In this document: piece after piece, positions 1 through 6,826 of the stretch
Numbering within the stretch: the stretch's first letter is position 1
Layout: the number at the start of each line of letters is the position of its first letter
DNA from: Verrucomicrobiota bacterium
GTDB lineage: Bacteria > Verrucomicrobiota > Verrucomicrobiia > Limisphaerales > JAHEOI01
Length of the DNA: 7,796 bases
Direction of reading: 5' to 3'
NCBI GenBank assembly: GCA_018610125.1
Contig: JAHEOI010000330.1
Span: 1 to 7,796 of the forward strand
Translations under genes and position numbers: made by a program
Notes under the pieces: generated by a model
The model's database searches: none
What the model saw: the letters and a program-made list of their open reading frames with translations, nothing else
Told to the model about the DNA's origin: nothing

Positions 1-1981
1 CAACGGACGCGGAATAGTCCCAATACCAATTAACCATGTGGCGGATGAATTTGTCCTGCAGTCCGTTATTGCCAATCCATTGCTCAAAGCTCACCGATTT
101 CCCCTCCGGACCGGGACGGGCTGTCAAATCCTCGTTCCAATCGACCGGGCGATGGACATAGTCGTTGAGACTGAAATCGCCAAGCTTCTGGAAAAGCCGT
201 TGCTCGGGACCGGCCCCGCGGGTTTCTTTAATCGGCACGTTGGGCCCATTGATCAGCTCTTCAGTCGGTATGACGCCGACCGCCCAGTAGCGGGCCCGGC
301 CCTGCACTTGCGTCTGCATGTATCGCGCCCCGTCCCGCTGATAAAAGCGAAGATTTCCGGGCGTCCGAGTATCATGCCATACCAGCCAACGCTCGGTCTC
401 CCAGTGCCGTGTCCTATTCAAAGCGTAGAGCAATCCATTGCCGGGTGGGTCTTCCCAGAACGCGGCGGCACGCATCACGCCATAGCTGTTCGGTGTGTTC
501 AGCCCCAGCTCGAACGGGAGCCGTCCATCCTCGGTCACGTAGTCACTGTAACCGCCGGAATAGCGTGCGTAGCTCCCATTGGAGAGCACCTGGCGATGGC
601 GGATCGAAGGCATGTTAAGTCGAAAATAGGTCGCGTCTTCGGCGCTAAAGCCGTCGATAGACTCCCCAACCTTGATGTGACGCTCACCCTTCTCGACTGT
701 CAAGGTAACCGTGTAGCGTTTACCCTGCTCAAGTTCGTAACGTACCTGATACTTGATAAAAATCGGGCCCGACTCAATCACTTGCGTGTCAATTCGACGC
801 ACCTTTAGCGCCTCTGGAGCGATGAAATCCCCACGCGCGATCGGATGGCTCCCCCTGCGAGCCAAAGCAACGATCGGCGGCAAAACCTCGGCGAGGCTTT
901 TCCCGTTTTGGAAGCGTCTCCCCGCTCGTGGAACCCGCAAGGTGAGCTGGTCCGTTTCAATGATCGATTGATATTCCGTCACCGGCTCCACGCCTAACCG
1001 GTCGCTTCCAGAAGAGGGCAAGGTGAGATCGCTCGCCGCAACAAGTCGAAAGTGACGCTCTTCCCCACGCGGTAGGTCGCTCCGAAAGTGTACGGTCGCC
1101 TCGTTGACGTAGTCCCCGGACAGCGCTGAATCGGTAAGCTGAAACGGTACCGACCGCGCCTCCGGCGCATGCAGTGCGATTAGCTTCAGGTCCTCCGGCT
1201 TTACCGTATCAACCGGAAGCGCCACACGAAAATGCACCCGCTCCTCGGGAAAGCTGTGTAGATGCATCACATCCTCGAAACGAAAATCGCGGTGCCACAC
1301 TGCCTTGCTCGTTCGACGAAGAACCGTCTCGCGGGCCGCAGCGATCGACTCTCCGATCACCCCGTTCTCGATTCGGCTTTGGCTTCCACCGGTCTCCCGA
1401 TCGATTATAACCTTGCTTCCGGGCTCTGTGCTCACTCCATCCGGCTGCAGTGGTAATCGTGCTCGGCCATCCGAGTAGACCATCAATGTGGTCTCCTGAC
1501 CTTCGTAGCGAAGTCGATGTTCGCCGGCAACCAACCGGACGTTGTGTGTCGGCCCTTGGTCGCGCTGCAACGGCGCCGTGACGCCCGCAATTTGAACGGT
1601 TCCATCGAATCCTCGGCGTTCAATCGTCAAATCGACCGTCTCGAATCGAAGTATCAGGTGATCCGTGCTGAAGCGAGCCACTGCCGAGCCGCGTCCGTCA
1701 GGCGTGTCCCACGTCATTCCCTCGGCGGCCGGAGCCCATCCTCGATTCCCGACATCGACCAGAAAACCGGTATTGATCCCAGGTCCAATAACACGGTAGC
1801 TGCCATGGGTAACATCGACAGTTAGATCACGGCTAAGCTTGTCGGCTTTGTCAATGCCTCGCACACTGTAATGACCGCCGGATATCGCTTCGTCCCAATC
1901 GAACGTGATCTTCAGGGCCGCGGCCGGCAGAATTGACCAAATGAATAAAAGCCAGAGGAAGATGGTGCCGGCTTTTGTCAT
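1..1981 (-). CDS. Large secreted protein of unknown family (C-terminus beyond left edge)
   Basis: The minus strand stays open for 660 codons from the ATG at 1981 to the window edge, so the gene is 3'-truncated. Residues 1-22 form a Sec-type signal peptide: MTK, then a hydrophobic core (IFLWLLFIWSILP), then a small-residue AAA cleavage region, so the product is probably periplasmic or outside the cell. The rest reads as beta-rich. Residues about 25-250 and 250-320 have alternating strand patterns, and residues about 335-570 contain repeated short strands (YQVRYELEQGKRYTVTLTVE near 411-430) and an aromatic-rich stretch (RHWETERWLVWHD, 525-537), resembling the beta-supersandwich parts of carbohydrate-active enzymes. 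From about 630 it turns helical (FIRHMVNWYWDY). GGGGAG lies just before the ATG. The start is 27 bases after the DUF1552 stop, which suggests one operon. I do not recognise the family; a polysaccharide lyase or other carbohydrate-related role is only a guess. That it is a real gene is nearly certain. Confidence 0.88.
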   Translation of the reverse strand, partial: MTKAGTIFLWLLFIWSILPAAALKITFDWDEAISGGHYSVRGIDKADKLSRDLTVDVTHGSYRVIGPGINTGFLVDVGNRGWAPAAEGMTWDTPDGRGSAVARFSTDHLILRFETVDLTIERRGFDGTVQIAGVTAPLQRDQGPTHNVRLVAGEHRLRYEGQETTLMVYSDGRARLPLQPDGVSTEPGSKVIIDRETGGSQSRIENGVIGESIAAARETVLRRTSKAVWHRDFRFEDVMHLHSFPEERVHFRVALPVDTVKPEDLKLIALHAPEARSVPFQLTDSALSGDYVNEATVHFRSDLPRGEERHFRLVAASDLTLPSSGSDRLGVEPVTEYQSIIETDQLTLRVPRAGRRFQNGKSLAEVLPPIVALARRGSHPIARGDFIAPEALKVRRIDTQVIESGPIFIKYQVRYELEQGKRYTVTLTVEKGERHIKVGESIDGFSAEDATYFRLNMPSIRHRQVLSNGSYARYSGGYSDYVTEDGRLPFELGLNTPNSYGVMRAAAFWEDPPGNGLLYALNRTRHWETERWLVWHDTRTPGNLRFYQRDGARYMQTQVQGRARYWAVGVIPTEELINGPNVPIKETRGAGPEQRLFQKLGDFSLNDYVHRPVDWNEDLTARPGPEGKSVSFEQWIGNNGLQDKFIRHMVNWYWDYSASV

Positions 1982-2008
1982 CCTCTCCCCTGCCCACTTT
2001 TCCAGACC

Positions 2009-3322
2009 CTAAGTCAGATCCAAGGCCCCCTTCTCACAAAGGTCCTCCTTGCCAAAGTGATCGATCTTGTGACCGACCGCATGGGCAAACGACATCAAGA
2101 GACGATTGTGAGGCTCATTATCAAGTTTCAGCGAGCGTCCCATGCGGAATCCGAGGCCATTGCCCGCGAGCACAAACGGGATATCGTTTAATGTGTGGGA
2201 GTTCCCCTTACCCAGCTCGTTTGTCCATACGACGGTCGTGTGATCGAGCATACTCCCCTTGCTTCCCGGTTCGGGAGTCTCGTCCAGCTTTTGAACAAGA
2301 TAGCGAAGCTGCTGGCAAAACCATTTATTGATCTTTGTTAACTTCTCCTGAGACGATTCGTTCGAGTCCTTATCGTGCGACAGGGAATGGTGGCCTTCGT
2401 CGATACCAAGCCACCGCATCCGGGCTTGCCCCACCGACTTCGAAAACTGCAGAGTCGCCACTCTTGCCATGTCGTTGGCAAAACTATTCACCAGAAGGTC
2501 CATCTGCATTCGGCAGAGCTTGGGTAAGTTATCATTCTCATCCTCGACTCCGGGCTTCAGCTTGGGGGGTGCCACGGACAAATCTTGTTTCCCGGAGGCT
2601 TCGAGCTCTTTTTCCATCTCTCGGACGAACGTTGCGTGCTTTTCCAAAAGCTCCCGGTCTTCCGAACTGACTTGGGAACGGACCTTCTTTAAATCGGTCC
2701 CAACATCATCTAGCACCGACATGATATCCTTCCGTGCGCTGACCTTGCCGTAAAGCTTCTTAAACATACTGTAAGGATCATCCACCGGAGCGATCGGCTG
2801 GTTCGGCCCCGCATACGACATTCGCGTCCATGGGTCCGCCCGATCGGGGACGCCGGCTCCGAACTCGAGCGAGCCGAACCGCGTGCGAGTTTCGGGATTG
2901 CTCTGGAAGTATTTCTTGAGCTCCTGATCGATCGAGATGCTGCTGGCCCAGCCGGCAGGCGTGTCCGAGCCGCCTTGAATGTTTCCCGGTAAGAGCTCAT
3001 CGCCGGTCAAAAGGCAGCTCATTCCCCGCATGTGATTGTCGCCATCGCCACGGACCTGATTGTTCACTCCGTTGAGTACGAGCATCCGATCTTTGTAGGC
3101 CTCCATCGGCGCCAGGATCTCCTTTAGCCTGAAGTCAGCTCCCTCTTGTTCCGGCCAGAAGTTCCATGGGACAACGCCGTTGGGACTGAACATAAAAATG
3201 ACGCGCTGTTTTGTCGTTTGGGACGCGGCTTGCGCCATTCCGGGAAGCCCCCCCACGAACGGGATTGCCGCTGCGGAGATCCCAAGATTTCGGAGAAAAT
3301 CTCTGCGTGTTATCGGGTTCAT
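2009..3322 (-). CDS. DUF1552 family protein, Tat-exported
   Basis: The 437-residue product begins with a clear twin-arginine signal (TRRDFLRNLG at residues 5-14, hydrophobic stretch 15-28, MAQA cleavage site near 32), so it is exported folded, possibly with a cofactor or metal. Features typical of DUF1552 follow in order: FSPNGVVPWNFWP (45-57), GDGDNHMRGMSCLLTG (92-107), SISIDQELKKY (128-138), EGHHSLSHD (309-317), VVWTNELGKGNSHTLNDIPF (364-383) and HNRLLMSFAHAVGHKIDHFG (405-424). The conserved His, Asp and Asn residues resemble the related DUF1501 family, which belongs to the alkaline phosphatase/sulfatase-like superfamily; whether DUF1552 is an active enzyme is not known to me. The length is normal for a complete member. 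The start is fixed by the Tat motif, although the ribosome-binding site is weak (GAACGAG). The gene sits between its usual DUF1592 cytochrome partner and the unknown secreted protein. Confidence 0.95.
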   Translation of the reverse strand: MNPITRRDFLRNLGISAAAIPFVGGLPGMAQAASQTTKQRVIFMFSPNGVVPWNFWPEQEGADFRLKEILAPMEAYKDRMLVLNGVNNQVRGDGDNHMRGMSCLLTGDELLPGNIQGGSDTPAGWASSISIDQELKKYFQSNPETRTRFGSLEFGAGVPDRADPWTRMSYAGPNQPIAPVDDPYSMFKKLYGKVSARKDIMSVLDDVGTDLKKVRSQVSSEDRELLEKHATFVREMEKELEASGKQDLSVAPPKLKPGVEDENDNLPKLCRMQMDLLVNSFANDMARVATLQFSKSVGQARMRWLGIDEGHHSLSHDKDSNESSQEKLTKINKWFCQQLRYLVQKLDETPEPGSKGSMLDHTTVVWTNELGKGNSHTLNDIPFVLAGNGLGFRMGRSLKLDNEPHNRLLMSFAHAVGHKIDHFGKEDLCEKGALDLT

Positions 3323-3395
3323 ATTAGCTCGTTCTTACTCAATGGTTTTGTTAATTCACTCGATCCGCTTGCCTTTTCGGATCCGCCACCCTATG

Positions 3396-5756
3396 CTATT
3401 TCGTCGCTTCAGCCAGTTGGCTCGATTCGGAGGAAGTCCCCGGCTTAAGCTCCCGCAAAGCAGAAACCTTGGCGATTTCCACGATCAGCCTCCGGATATC
3501 GTAATCGTTCTTCTTAAAGCCGGCATGGAGCTCATCGAGCATCCCGGCGCCAAAGGCTTGAACCGGCTGCTTCACAATCCAATTGAATAACTGAATGATA
3601 AAGCCGCGCTGCGCCTGCTCGTCGTTCGCAATGTACTCGGCCAGGTCCCTCGCCCCCGTCAGCGTTTCAATATTGCCATCCGGGCCCTCGTATTTGCTCA
3701 CAGCATTCAGGCGCTTTCGCTCGTCCTCATTTCGAAACCGCCCCACTGCATCGTAGTGCTCCAAGCTGAAACCGAGCGGATTAATGACCGAATGGCAGTT
3801 TTGACACGAATCCGCCTTGGTCAGCTCAGCGACCTTCTCCCGCATGGTGAGATCCGGATCAAATTCGGAATCCTTGAACTCGACCGCTTCCGGTGGAGGG
3901 TTCAAGGTGCGTCCCAGAAGTTGGCGGGTCACAAAGACACCTCGATGAATCGGTGAGGTATTGTCCCGGTACGAAAATGCCGCAAGGAGATAGGGATGGG
4001 TGAGCACGCCCGCTCGCTCCTTTGGATCGAACGACCGCTTCTCGAACCCCTCTTTCGGCGCCCCCTCGTCTTTACCAAGGAACTCGGCGATCCGCGAATT
4101 CAAATACATCTCGTCTGCCAGAAGCAATTGGCGGAAATTGGATTTTCGACCCGAAAGGATATCATCGATAAAAAGATCGAGCGACGTGCGTAGGTCCGAG
4201 ATCAGTTCCTTATCGAACTTTGGGAAAAGCTCGTCGTCTTTGGCTAGCGAATGTGCCTGATTGAGCTTTAGCCAATGATGAAAGAACGCCTTCAACTTCG
4301 ACTTGGCACGCCGATCGCGCAACATGCGCCGAGCGTGTAGGGCCACCGTACCCGGGGAGCTCAATTGTCCCTGCTCCGCCGCGCGCCACAAAGCCTTGTC
4401 CGGTAAAGAATCCCAAATCCCAAACGACAACCTGGAGGCGACATCGTAGCTGTCGGTTTGGAATGGCTCACGATCAAGATAGAGAAATCGAGGCGATTTC
4501 AATGTCATCAGGACGACTCGCTTGACCGCTGTCTCGGTCTCCTCAGACTCTTTAAATTGCGAGTCGATAATGGCTCGCTCTTCCGTTTCGCTTAATGGGC
4601 GCCTGAAAGCCTTCTCAACGAATCGACGGCAAAAAGCTTTGATTTTTTGCCGCCTTTTCGGGTCGGAGTCCTTGGTGTCCGCGAATTCGTTCAGGCGTTT
4701 GGCGACCGCACTGGCGACTTCAACGGCGGCGAATGTGGTGGCTCGAATCCATGCCTTGGAAACCGAGGTCCCGCGGGGATAACCAACGCTGCTGTCATCG
4801 GGCGGAAATGAGCGATCGACGACGAGGGTGGATGGAACCGATCGCGGGATAAGCTGACGTTGAGGAATGGTCGCTTCAACCTTGTGAGGAGGCTTCCAGC
4901 GAAGATCGATCGAGGCCGACTCATCCTTGTACTTGAAGTAATCCACTCGGATCGGGTACGCCCGCCCGCCAAGCAGGCGAATGGTCTCCCGACGGGTCCG
5001 AGATTCGCCCCCGGAAACGACCCAACCGTCGATTAATGGCTCATCTGAAGAATTCACCCAAAGCTTAAATCCATTCTCGCTTTTCACGATGAATTCATAC
5101 TTGCCGGTTTCTTCGACCATGACAGACCCGCGCCACCGGATCGCAAAATCTTCGGCTTTCTTGTCTTCCGGATCCGGGGTCTCCTGCCCAAACTCGAACC
5201 GGATATTCGGATCGACCCGTTCAAACGAGAAGGACTTCTTGGAGAGCCGGCGCGTGCTATGATACGAGCCTTTCAATCCTCGTTTGCTACCGAGCCGCTT
5301 CTTCGATCCGTCAACGAAGCTCCCCACGAGGTCCGCAACCGCATTTCGGTACTGCCGAACGGTCAAGCGCGAAAGCTCGATCTCGGCCGGATTATTGCGG
5401 GCCCTCGCTTTTTTCGAATAAAAGCTATCATAAACGTAGCGTGCAACATCCTTCGCATCCTGGCCCTCACACTTCTCCGAGGCATCTTCCGGCATGCTCC
5501 GATGGATGATTTCCGCGAGGCTCTCGACAGACTTGTCTCCGACTAATGGCTCCTCATGCTCGTCCGGCACCCCGCCGCCATTCTTCCCATGGCACTCCGC
5601 GCAGAGATTCTTGTAAATTCCTGCCCCCTTTTCCGGATTCCCAATACCACTCTCCCCCCGCGCCGATAGACTGCAAAGCAGCAAACTGCAGAGCAGGATA
5701 CCAACCAGCCGAACTTGCGACACACAATACACTGCCCGATTTAACCTTCCGCTCAT
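3396..5756 (-). CDS. Cytochrome c-like multidomain secreted protein (DUF1587-PA14-DUF1595-DUF1592-DUF1588-DUF1585)
   Basis: The 786-residue protein has a signal peptide (residues 1-34, core VGILLCSLLLCSL). A cytochrome c domain follows, with haem motif CAECH at 52-56 and a likely axial Met in SMPE at 88. Next come DUF1587 (ELSRLTVRQYRNAVADLVG, 127-145) and a PA14 domain (about 160-305: YEFIVKSENGFKLWVN, 220-234; then a DLRW strand). Then DUF1595 (CRRFVEKAFRRPLSETEE, 376-393), DUF1592 (about 408-560, with RFLYLDRE and LSFGIWDSLPD), DUF1588 (about 580-675, with a second haem-type motif CQNCH at 651-655 followed by NPLGFSLEHYDAVGRFR) and DUF1585 (about 700-765). PA14 domains often bind carbohydrate, so a periplasmic redox protein acting on or near a glycan is plausible but unproven. 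An in-frame TGA lies just upstream, so translation cannot begin before 5756. It is the first gene of the unit, 73 bases ahead of the DUF1552 gene. Confidence 0.96.
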   Translation of the reverse strand: MSGRLNRAVYCVSQVRLVGILLCSLLLCSLSARGESGIGNPEKGAGIYKNLCAECHGKNGGGVPDEHEEPLVGDKSVESLAEIIHRSMPEDASEKCEGQDAKDVARYVYDSFYSKKARARNNPAEIELSRLTVRQYRNAVADLVGSFVDGSKKRLGSKRGLKGSYHSTRRLSKKSFSFERVDPNIRFEFGQETPDPEDKKAEDFAIRWRGSVMVEETGKYEFIVKSENGFKLWVNSSDEPLIDGWVVSGGESRTRRETIRLLGGRAYPIRVDYFKYKDESASIDLRWKPPHKVEATIPQRQLIPRSVPSTLVVDRSFPPDDSSVGYPRGTSVSKAWIRATTFAAVEVASAVAKRLNEFADTKDSDPKRRQKIKAFCRRFVEKAFRRPLSETEERAIIDSQFKESEETETAVKRVVLMTLKSPRFLYLDREPFQTDSYDVASRLSFGIWDSLPDKALWRAAEQGQLSSPGTVALHARRMLRDRRAKSKLKAFFHHWLKLNQAHSLAKDDELFPKFDKELISDLRTSLDLFIDDILSGRKSNFRQLLLADEMYLNSRIAEFLGKDEGAPKEGFEKRSFDPKERAGVLTHPYLLAAFSYRDNTSPIHRGVFVTRQLLGRTLNPPPEAVEFKDSEFDPDLTMREKVAELTKADSCQNCHSVINPLGFSLEHYDAVGRFRNEDERKRLNAVSKYEGPDGNIETLTGARDLAEYIANDEQAQRGFIIQLFNWIVKQPVQAFGAGMLDELHAGFKKNDYDIRRLIVEIAKVSALRELKPGTSSESSQLAEATK

Positions 5757-5774
5757 GGTCGGCTTTCATGCTAT

Positions 5775-5802
5775 ATTATCGCTCCTGCAATGTCAATGTC
5801 GA
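5775..5802 (-). promoter_or_regulatory. Candidate sigma-70-type promoter for the secretion operon
   Basis: On the minus strand TCGACA (5802-5797, 5 of 6 matches to TTGACA) is separated by 16 bases from GATAAT (5780-5775, 5 of 6 matches to TATAAT), directly upstream of the cytochrome gene start at 5756. Position and spacing suit a promoter. However, transcription would then begin roughly 10-15 bases before the ATG, leaving the AGGAG at 5785-5781 outside the message. Both hexamers are short, so a chance match is possible. Confidence 0.3.
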
Positions 5803-5848
5803 AGGGAGGCAGGCAAGACCTTTTTCCTCCTTGATAGGGATGCCGTCG

Positions 5849-5898
5849 ACCTTACCACCGCTCTGGCGGTAGGGACCGCACTCCGCTGCGGTCCGCTC
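5849..5898. repeat. Hairpin repeat, copy 1 (50 bases)
   Basis: This is the first of two 50-base direct copies (48/50 identical; the other is at 5972-6021, 123 bases further on). It contains two adjacent inverted repeats. The first is ACCGC/GCGGT with a 4-base loop (5857-5870). The second is GGACCGCA/TGCGGTCC with a 6-base loop (5873-5894). An alternative fold pairs CCTTACC (5850-5856) with GGTAGGG (5868-5874). No coding sequence occupies this stretch. It resembles the REP-like or small MITE-like palindromic elements found between genes in many bacteria. It lies between the cytochrome gene's upstream region and the other hairpins. Confidence 0.88.
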
Positions 5899-5900
5899 CT

Positions 5901-5920
5901 GGACGTCGGGGACGACGTCC
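5901..5920. repeat. Perfect 8-base-pair hairpin with GGGA loop
   Basis: GGACGTCG (5901-5908) and CGACGTCC (5913-5920) form a perfect 8-bp stem around the loop GGGA. A smaller inverted repeat, TGTCAG/CTGACA around a single G (5922-5934), follows directly. No T-run follows on either strand, so it is unlikely to act as an intrinsic terminator. It sits two bases after repeat copy 1 and shares its GGGA loop with the hairpin at 5957-5970, which suggests both are modules of the same repeat family. Confidence 0.75.
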
Positions 5921-5944
5921 CTGTCAGGCTGACAAGAATACTAC

Positions 5945-5974
5945 AAAAAAACGGTCGGCAGGGGACTGCCAACC
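5945..5974 (-). terminator. Rho-independent terminator of the DUF72 gene, built from a repeat hairpin
   Basis: Read on the minus strand, GGTTGGCAG (5974-5966) pairs with CTGCCGACC (5961-5953) around loop TCCC. After one G come seven T (5951-5945). This is the classic stem plus U-tract of an intrinsic terminator. The stem is a continuous 9 bp only in minus-strand RNA, where one pair is a U-G wobble; in plus-strand RNA that pair would be a C-A mismatch. It lies 60 bases after the DUF72 stop codon, beyond repeat copy 2, and would keep that transcript from entering the cytochrome operon. Confidence 0.75.
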
Positions 5975-6021
5975 CTACCACCGCTGTGGCGGTAGGGACC
6001 GCACTCCGCTGCGGTCCGCTC
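5972..6021. repeat. Hairpin repeat, copy 2 (50 bases)
   Basis: This is the second copy of the 50-base element, differing from copy 1 at two positions only (5975 against 5852, and 5986 against 5863). It forms ACCGC/GCGGT with loop TGTG (5980-5993) and GGACCGCA/TGCGGTCC (5996-6017). Alternatively CCCTACC (5973-5979) pairs perfectly with GGTAGGG (5991-5997). It begins 12 bases beyond the DUF72 stop codon and overlaps the outer edge of the terminator stem by three bases. In the DUF72 transcript it would be a structured 3' tail, as REP elements often are. Confidence 0.88.
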
Positions 6022-6033
6022 TTTGTGATATTG

Positions 6034-6783
6034 TTAACTTTTGTTGGACACGGAATCGGGGGCTTCCCCCGCTTGAGTTTTGAACCGCAGCGCATCCTCT
6101 TTCATCGTCTGATTGTTGAAGAGGACGTAGCTCACTTTCCCTTGGCACCAATTTCGTAGCTTCCGAAGATGATCGTCCGTATGCTGTGAAGCATATCCTT
6201 GAGGACCGTGAAGGCGAAAATATTGATGCTCCCCGTAGACCGGACTGCTTCGGAAGGGATCGACCCCATGGATCAAGCTTAGCTCCTCACAAAGCGCTCG
6301 GATGGTCTCGTCCGGCCATGCCCCACGCGGCTCCCAGACCAAAGTCAAGCGATGCCGATCAATCCGTTGGAAGAATTCCCGAAGATTCCTCAAATTGTCC
6401 GGGGTCGGTCGAAATCGGGCGGGACACTGGAAAACCACATGGGTGGCTCCGATCACCAGCGCCCACTCCGCCGTGCGTCTCCAAGCGTCAAAGACCGCTT
6501 GCGTTGACTGAAAACGACCGTAATCGCCGGCTCGATCCGGGGGAATCTTCTCTGAGAGGCGTCGATAGGTAGGACTTGTCGGCTCATGGGTGATCAATTG
6601 CCACGCCTTTATCAGGAACTCGAAGCCCTCGGGTGCCATCTCCTTCCATCTTTCCGCCGTCTTAAGCTGTGGCAATTGGTAGAACGTCTTCTGAACCTCG
6701 ATGAGACTAAACGTGTCGAAATAATGCTTTTGGCCCCCGGCAAAGCCACAGCAGCCCACTTTGATTGTCGGTCTCCCCTGCAT
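6034..6783 (-). CDS. DUF72 (YecE-like) family protein
   Basis: The 249-residue product matches the DUF72/YecE family, whose known structures are TIM-barrel-like and whose reaction is not established. Visible landmarks are KVGCCGFAGG (residues 8-17), SLIEVQKTFYQLP (26-38), FEFLIKAWQLITH (54-66), VFQCPARFRPTPDN (117-130), WEPRGAW (150-156, the family's E-x-R-x-x-W element), HGVDPF (172-177), YFRLHG (188-193) and YVLFNN (219-224). These cover the whole fold and the length is normal. I chose the ATG at 6783 because the family homology begins a few residues after it and AGGGG precedes it by 10 bases. An upstream ATG at 6885 would add 34 residues with no family character and would absorb the intergenic palindrome. 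There is no signal peptide, so it is cytoplasmic. It ends just before the hairpin repeats and is divergent from the HD-domain gene. Confidence 0.93.
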   Translation of the reverse strand: MQGRPTIKVGCCGFAGGQKHYFDTFSLIEVQKTFYQLPQLKTAERWKEMAPEGFEFLIKAWQLITHEPTSPTYRRLSEKIPPDRAGDYGRFQSTQAVFDAWRRTAEWALVIGATHVVFQCPARFRPTPDNLRNLREFFQRIDRHRLTLVWEPRGAWPDETIRALCEELSLIHGVDPFRSSPVYGEHQYFRLHGPQGYASQHTDDHLRKLRNWCQGKVSYVLFNNQTMKEDALRFKTQAGEAPDSVSNKS

Positions 6784-6813
6784 ACGTGAAACGCCCCTAC
6801 TCAATTCCAACCC

Positions 6814-6826
6814 GTTGCAATGCAAC
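6814..6826. promoter_or_regulatory. Perfect 13-base palindrome between divergent genes (possible operator)
   Basis: GTTGCA and TGCAAC form a perfect inverted repeat around a single central base at 6820. It lies 31 bases upstream of the DUF72 start and 107 bases upstream of the HD-domain start, in the 149-base region between the two divergent genes. The size and symmetry would suit a dimeric transcription factor, but no regulator gene is adjacent and only one copy is seen. Confidence 0.3.

Noticed and set aside
38..808. Open plus-strand frame of 256 codons.
   Set aside because: It lies fully opposite the 660-codon minus-strand gene that has a signal peptide and normal protein character; the plus frame has no recognisable domain or ribosome-binding site and is an antisense shadow.
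3361..3386. GATCC/GGATC inverted repeat between the cytochrome and DUF1552 genes.
   Set aside because: Only 5 bp, arising from a GGATCC palindrome and a nearby GGATC, with no T-run on the minus strand; not a credible terminator, so the genes are treated as one operon.
5793..5832. Tiny minus-strand frame: strong AAGGAGG (5832-5826), 9-base spacer, TTG start at 5816 and 7 codons, a possible leader peptide.
   Set aside because: Start is TTG, there is no attenuator-like structure after it, and it conflicts with the better-placed promoter candidate at 5775-5802; too little to support.
5849..6021. Possible CRISPR array.
   Set aside because: Only two copies, each with internal palindromes and with other hairpins between them; no regular spacers and no cas genes.
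5793..6095. Minus-strand frame of 100 codons through the repeats.
   Set aside because: It reads the 50-base repeat twice (SGPQRSAVPT appears twice) and overlaps the end of the DUF72 gene; a by-product of repeat sequence, not a protein.
5755..6159. Plus-strand frame of 134 codons across the intergenic region.
   Set aside because: It runs through the hairpin repeats and into the antisense of the DUF72 gene, with no family features.
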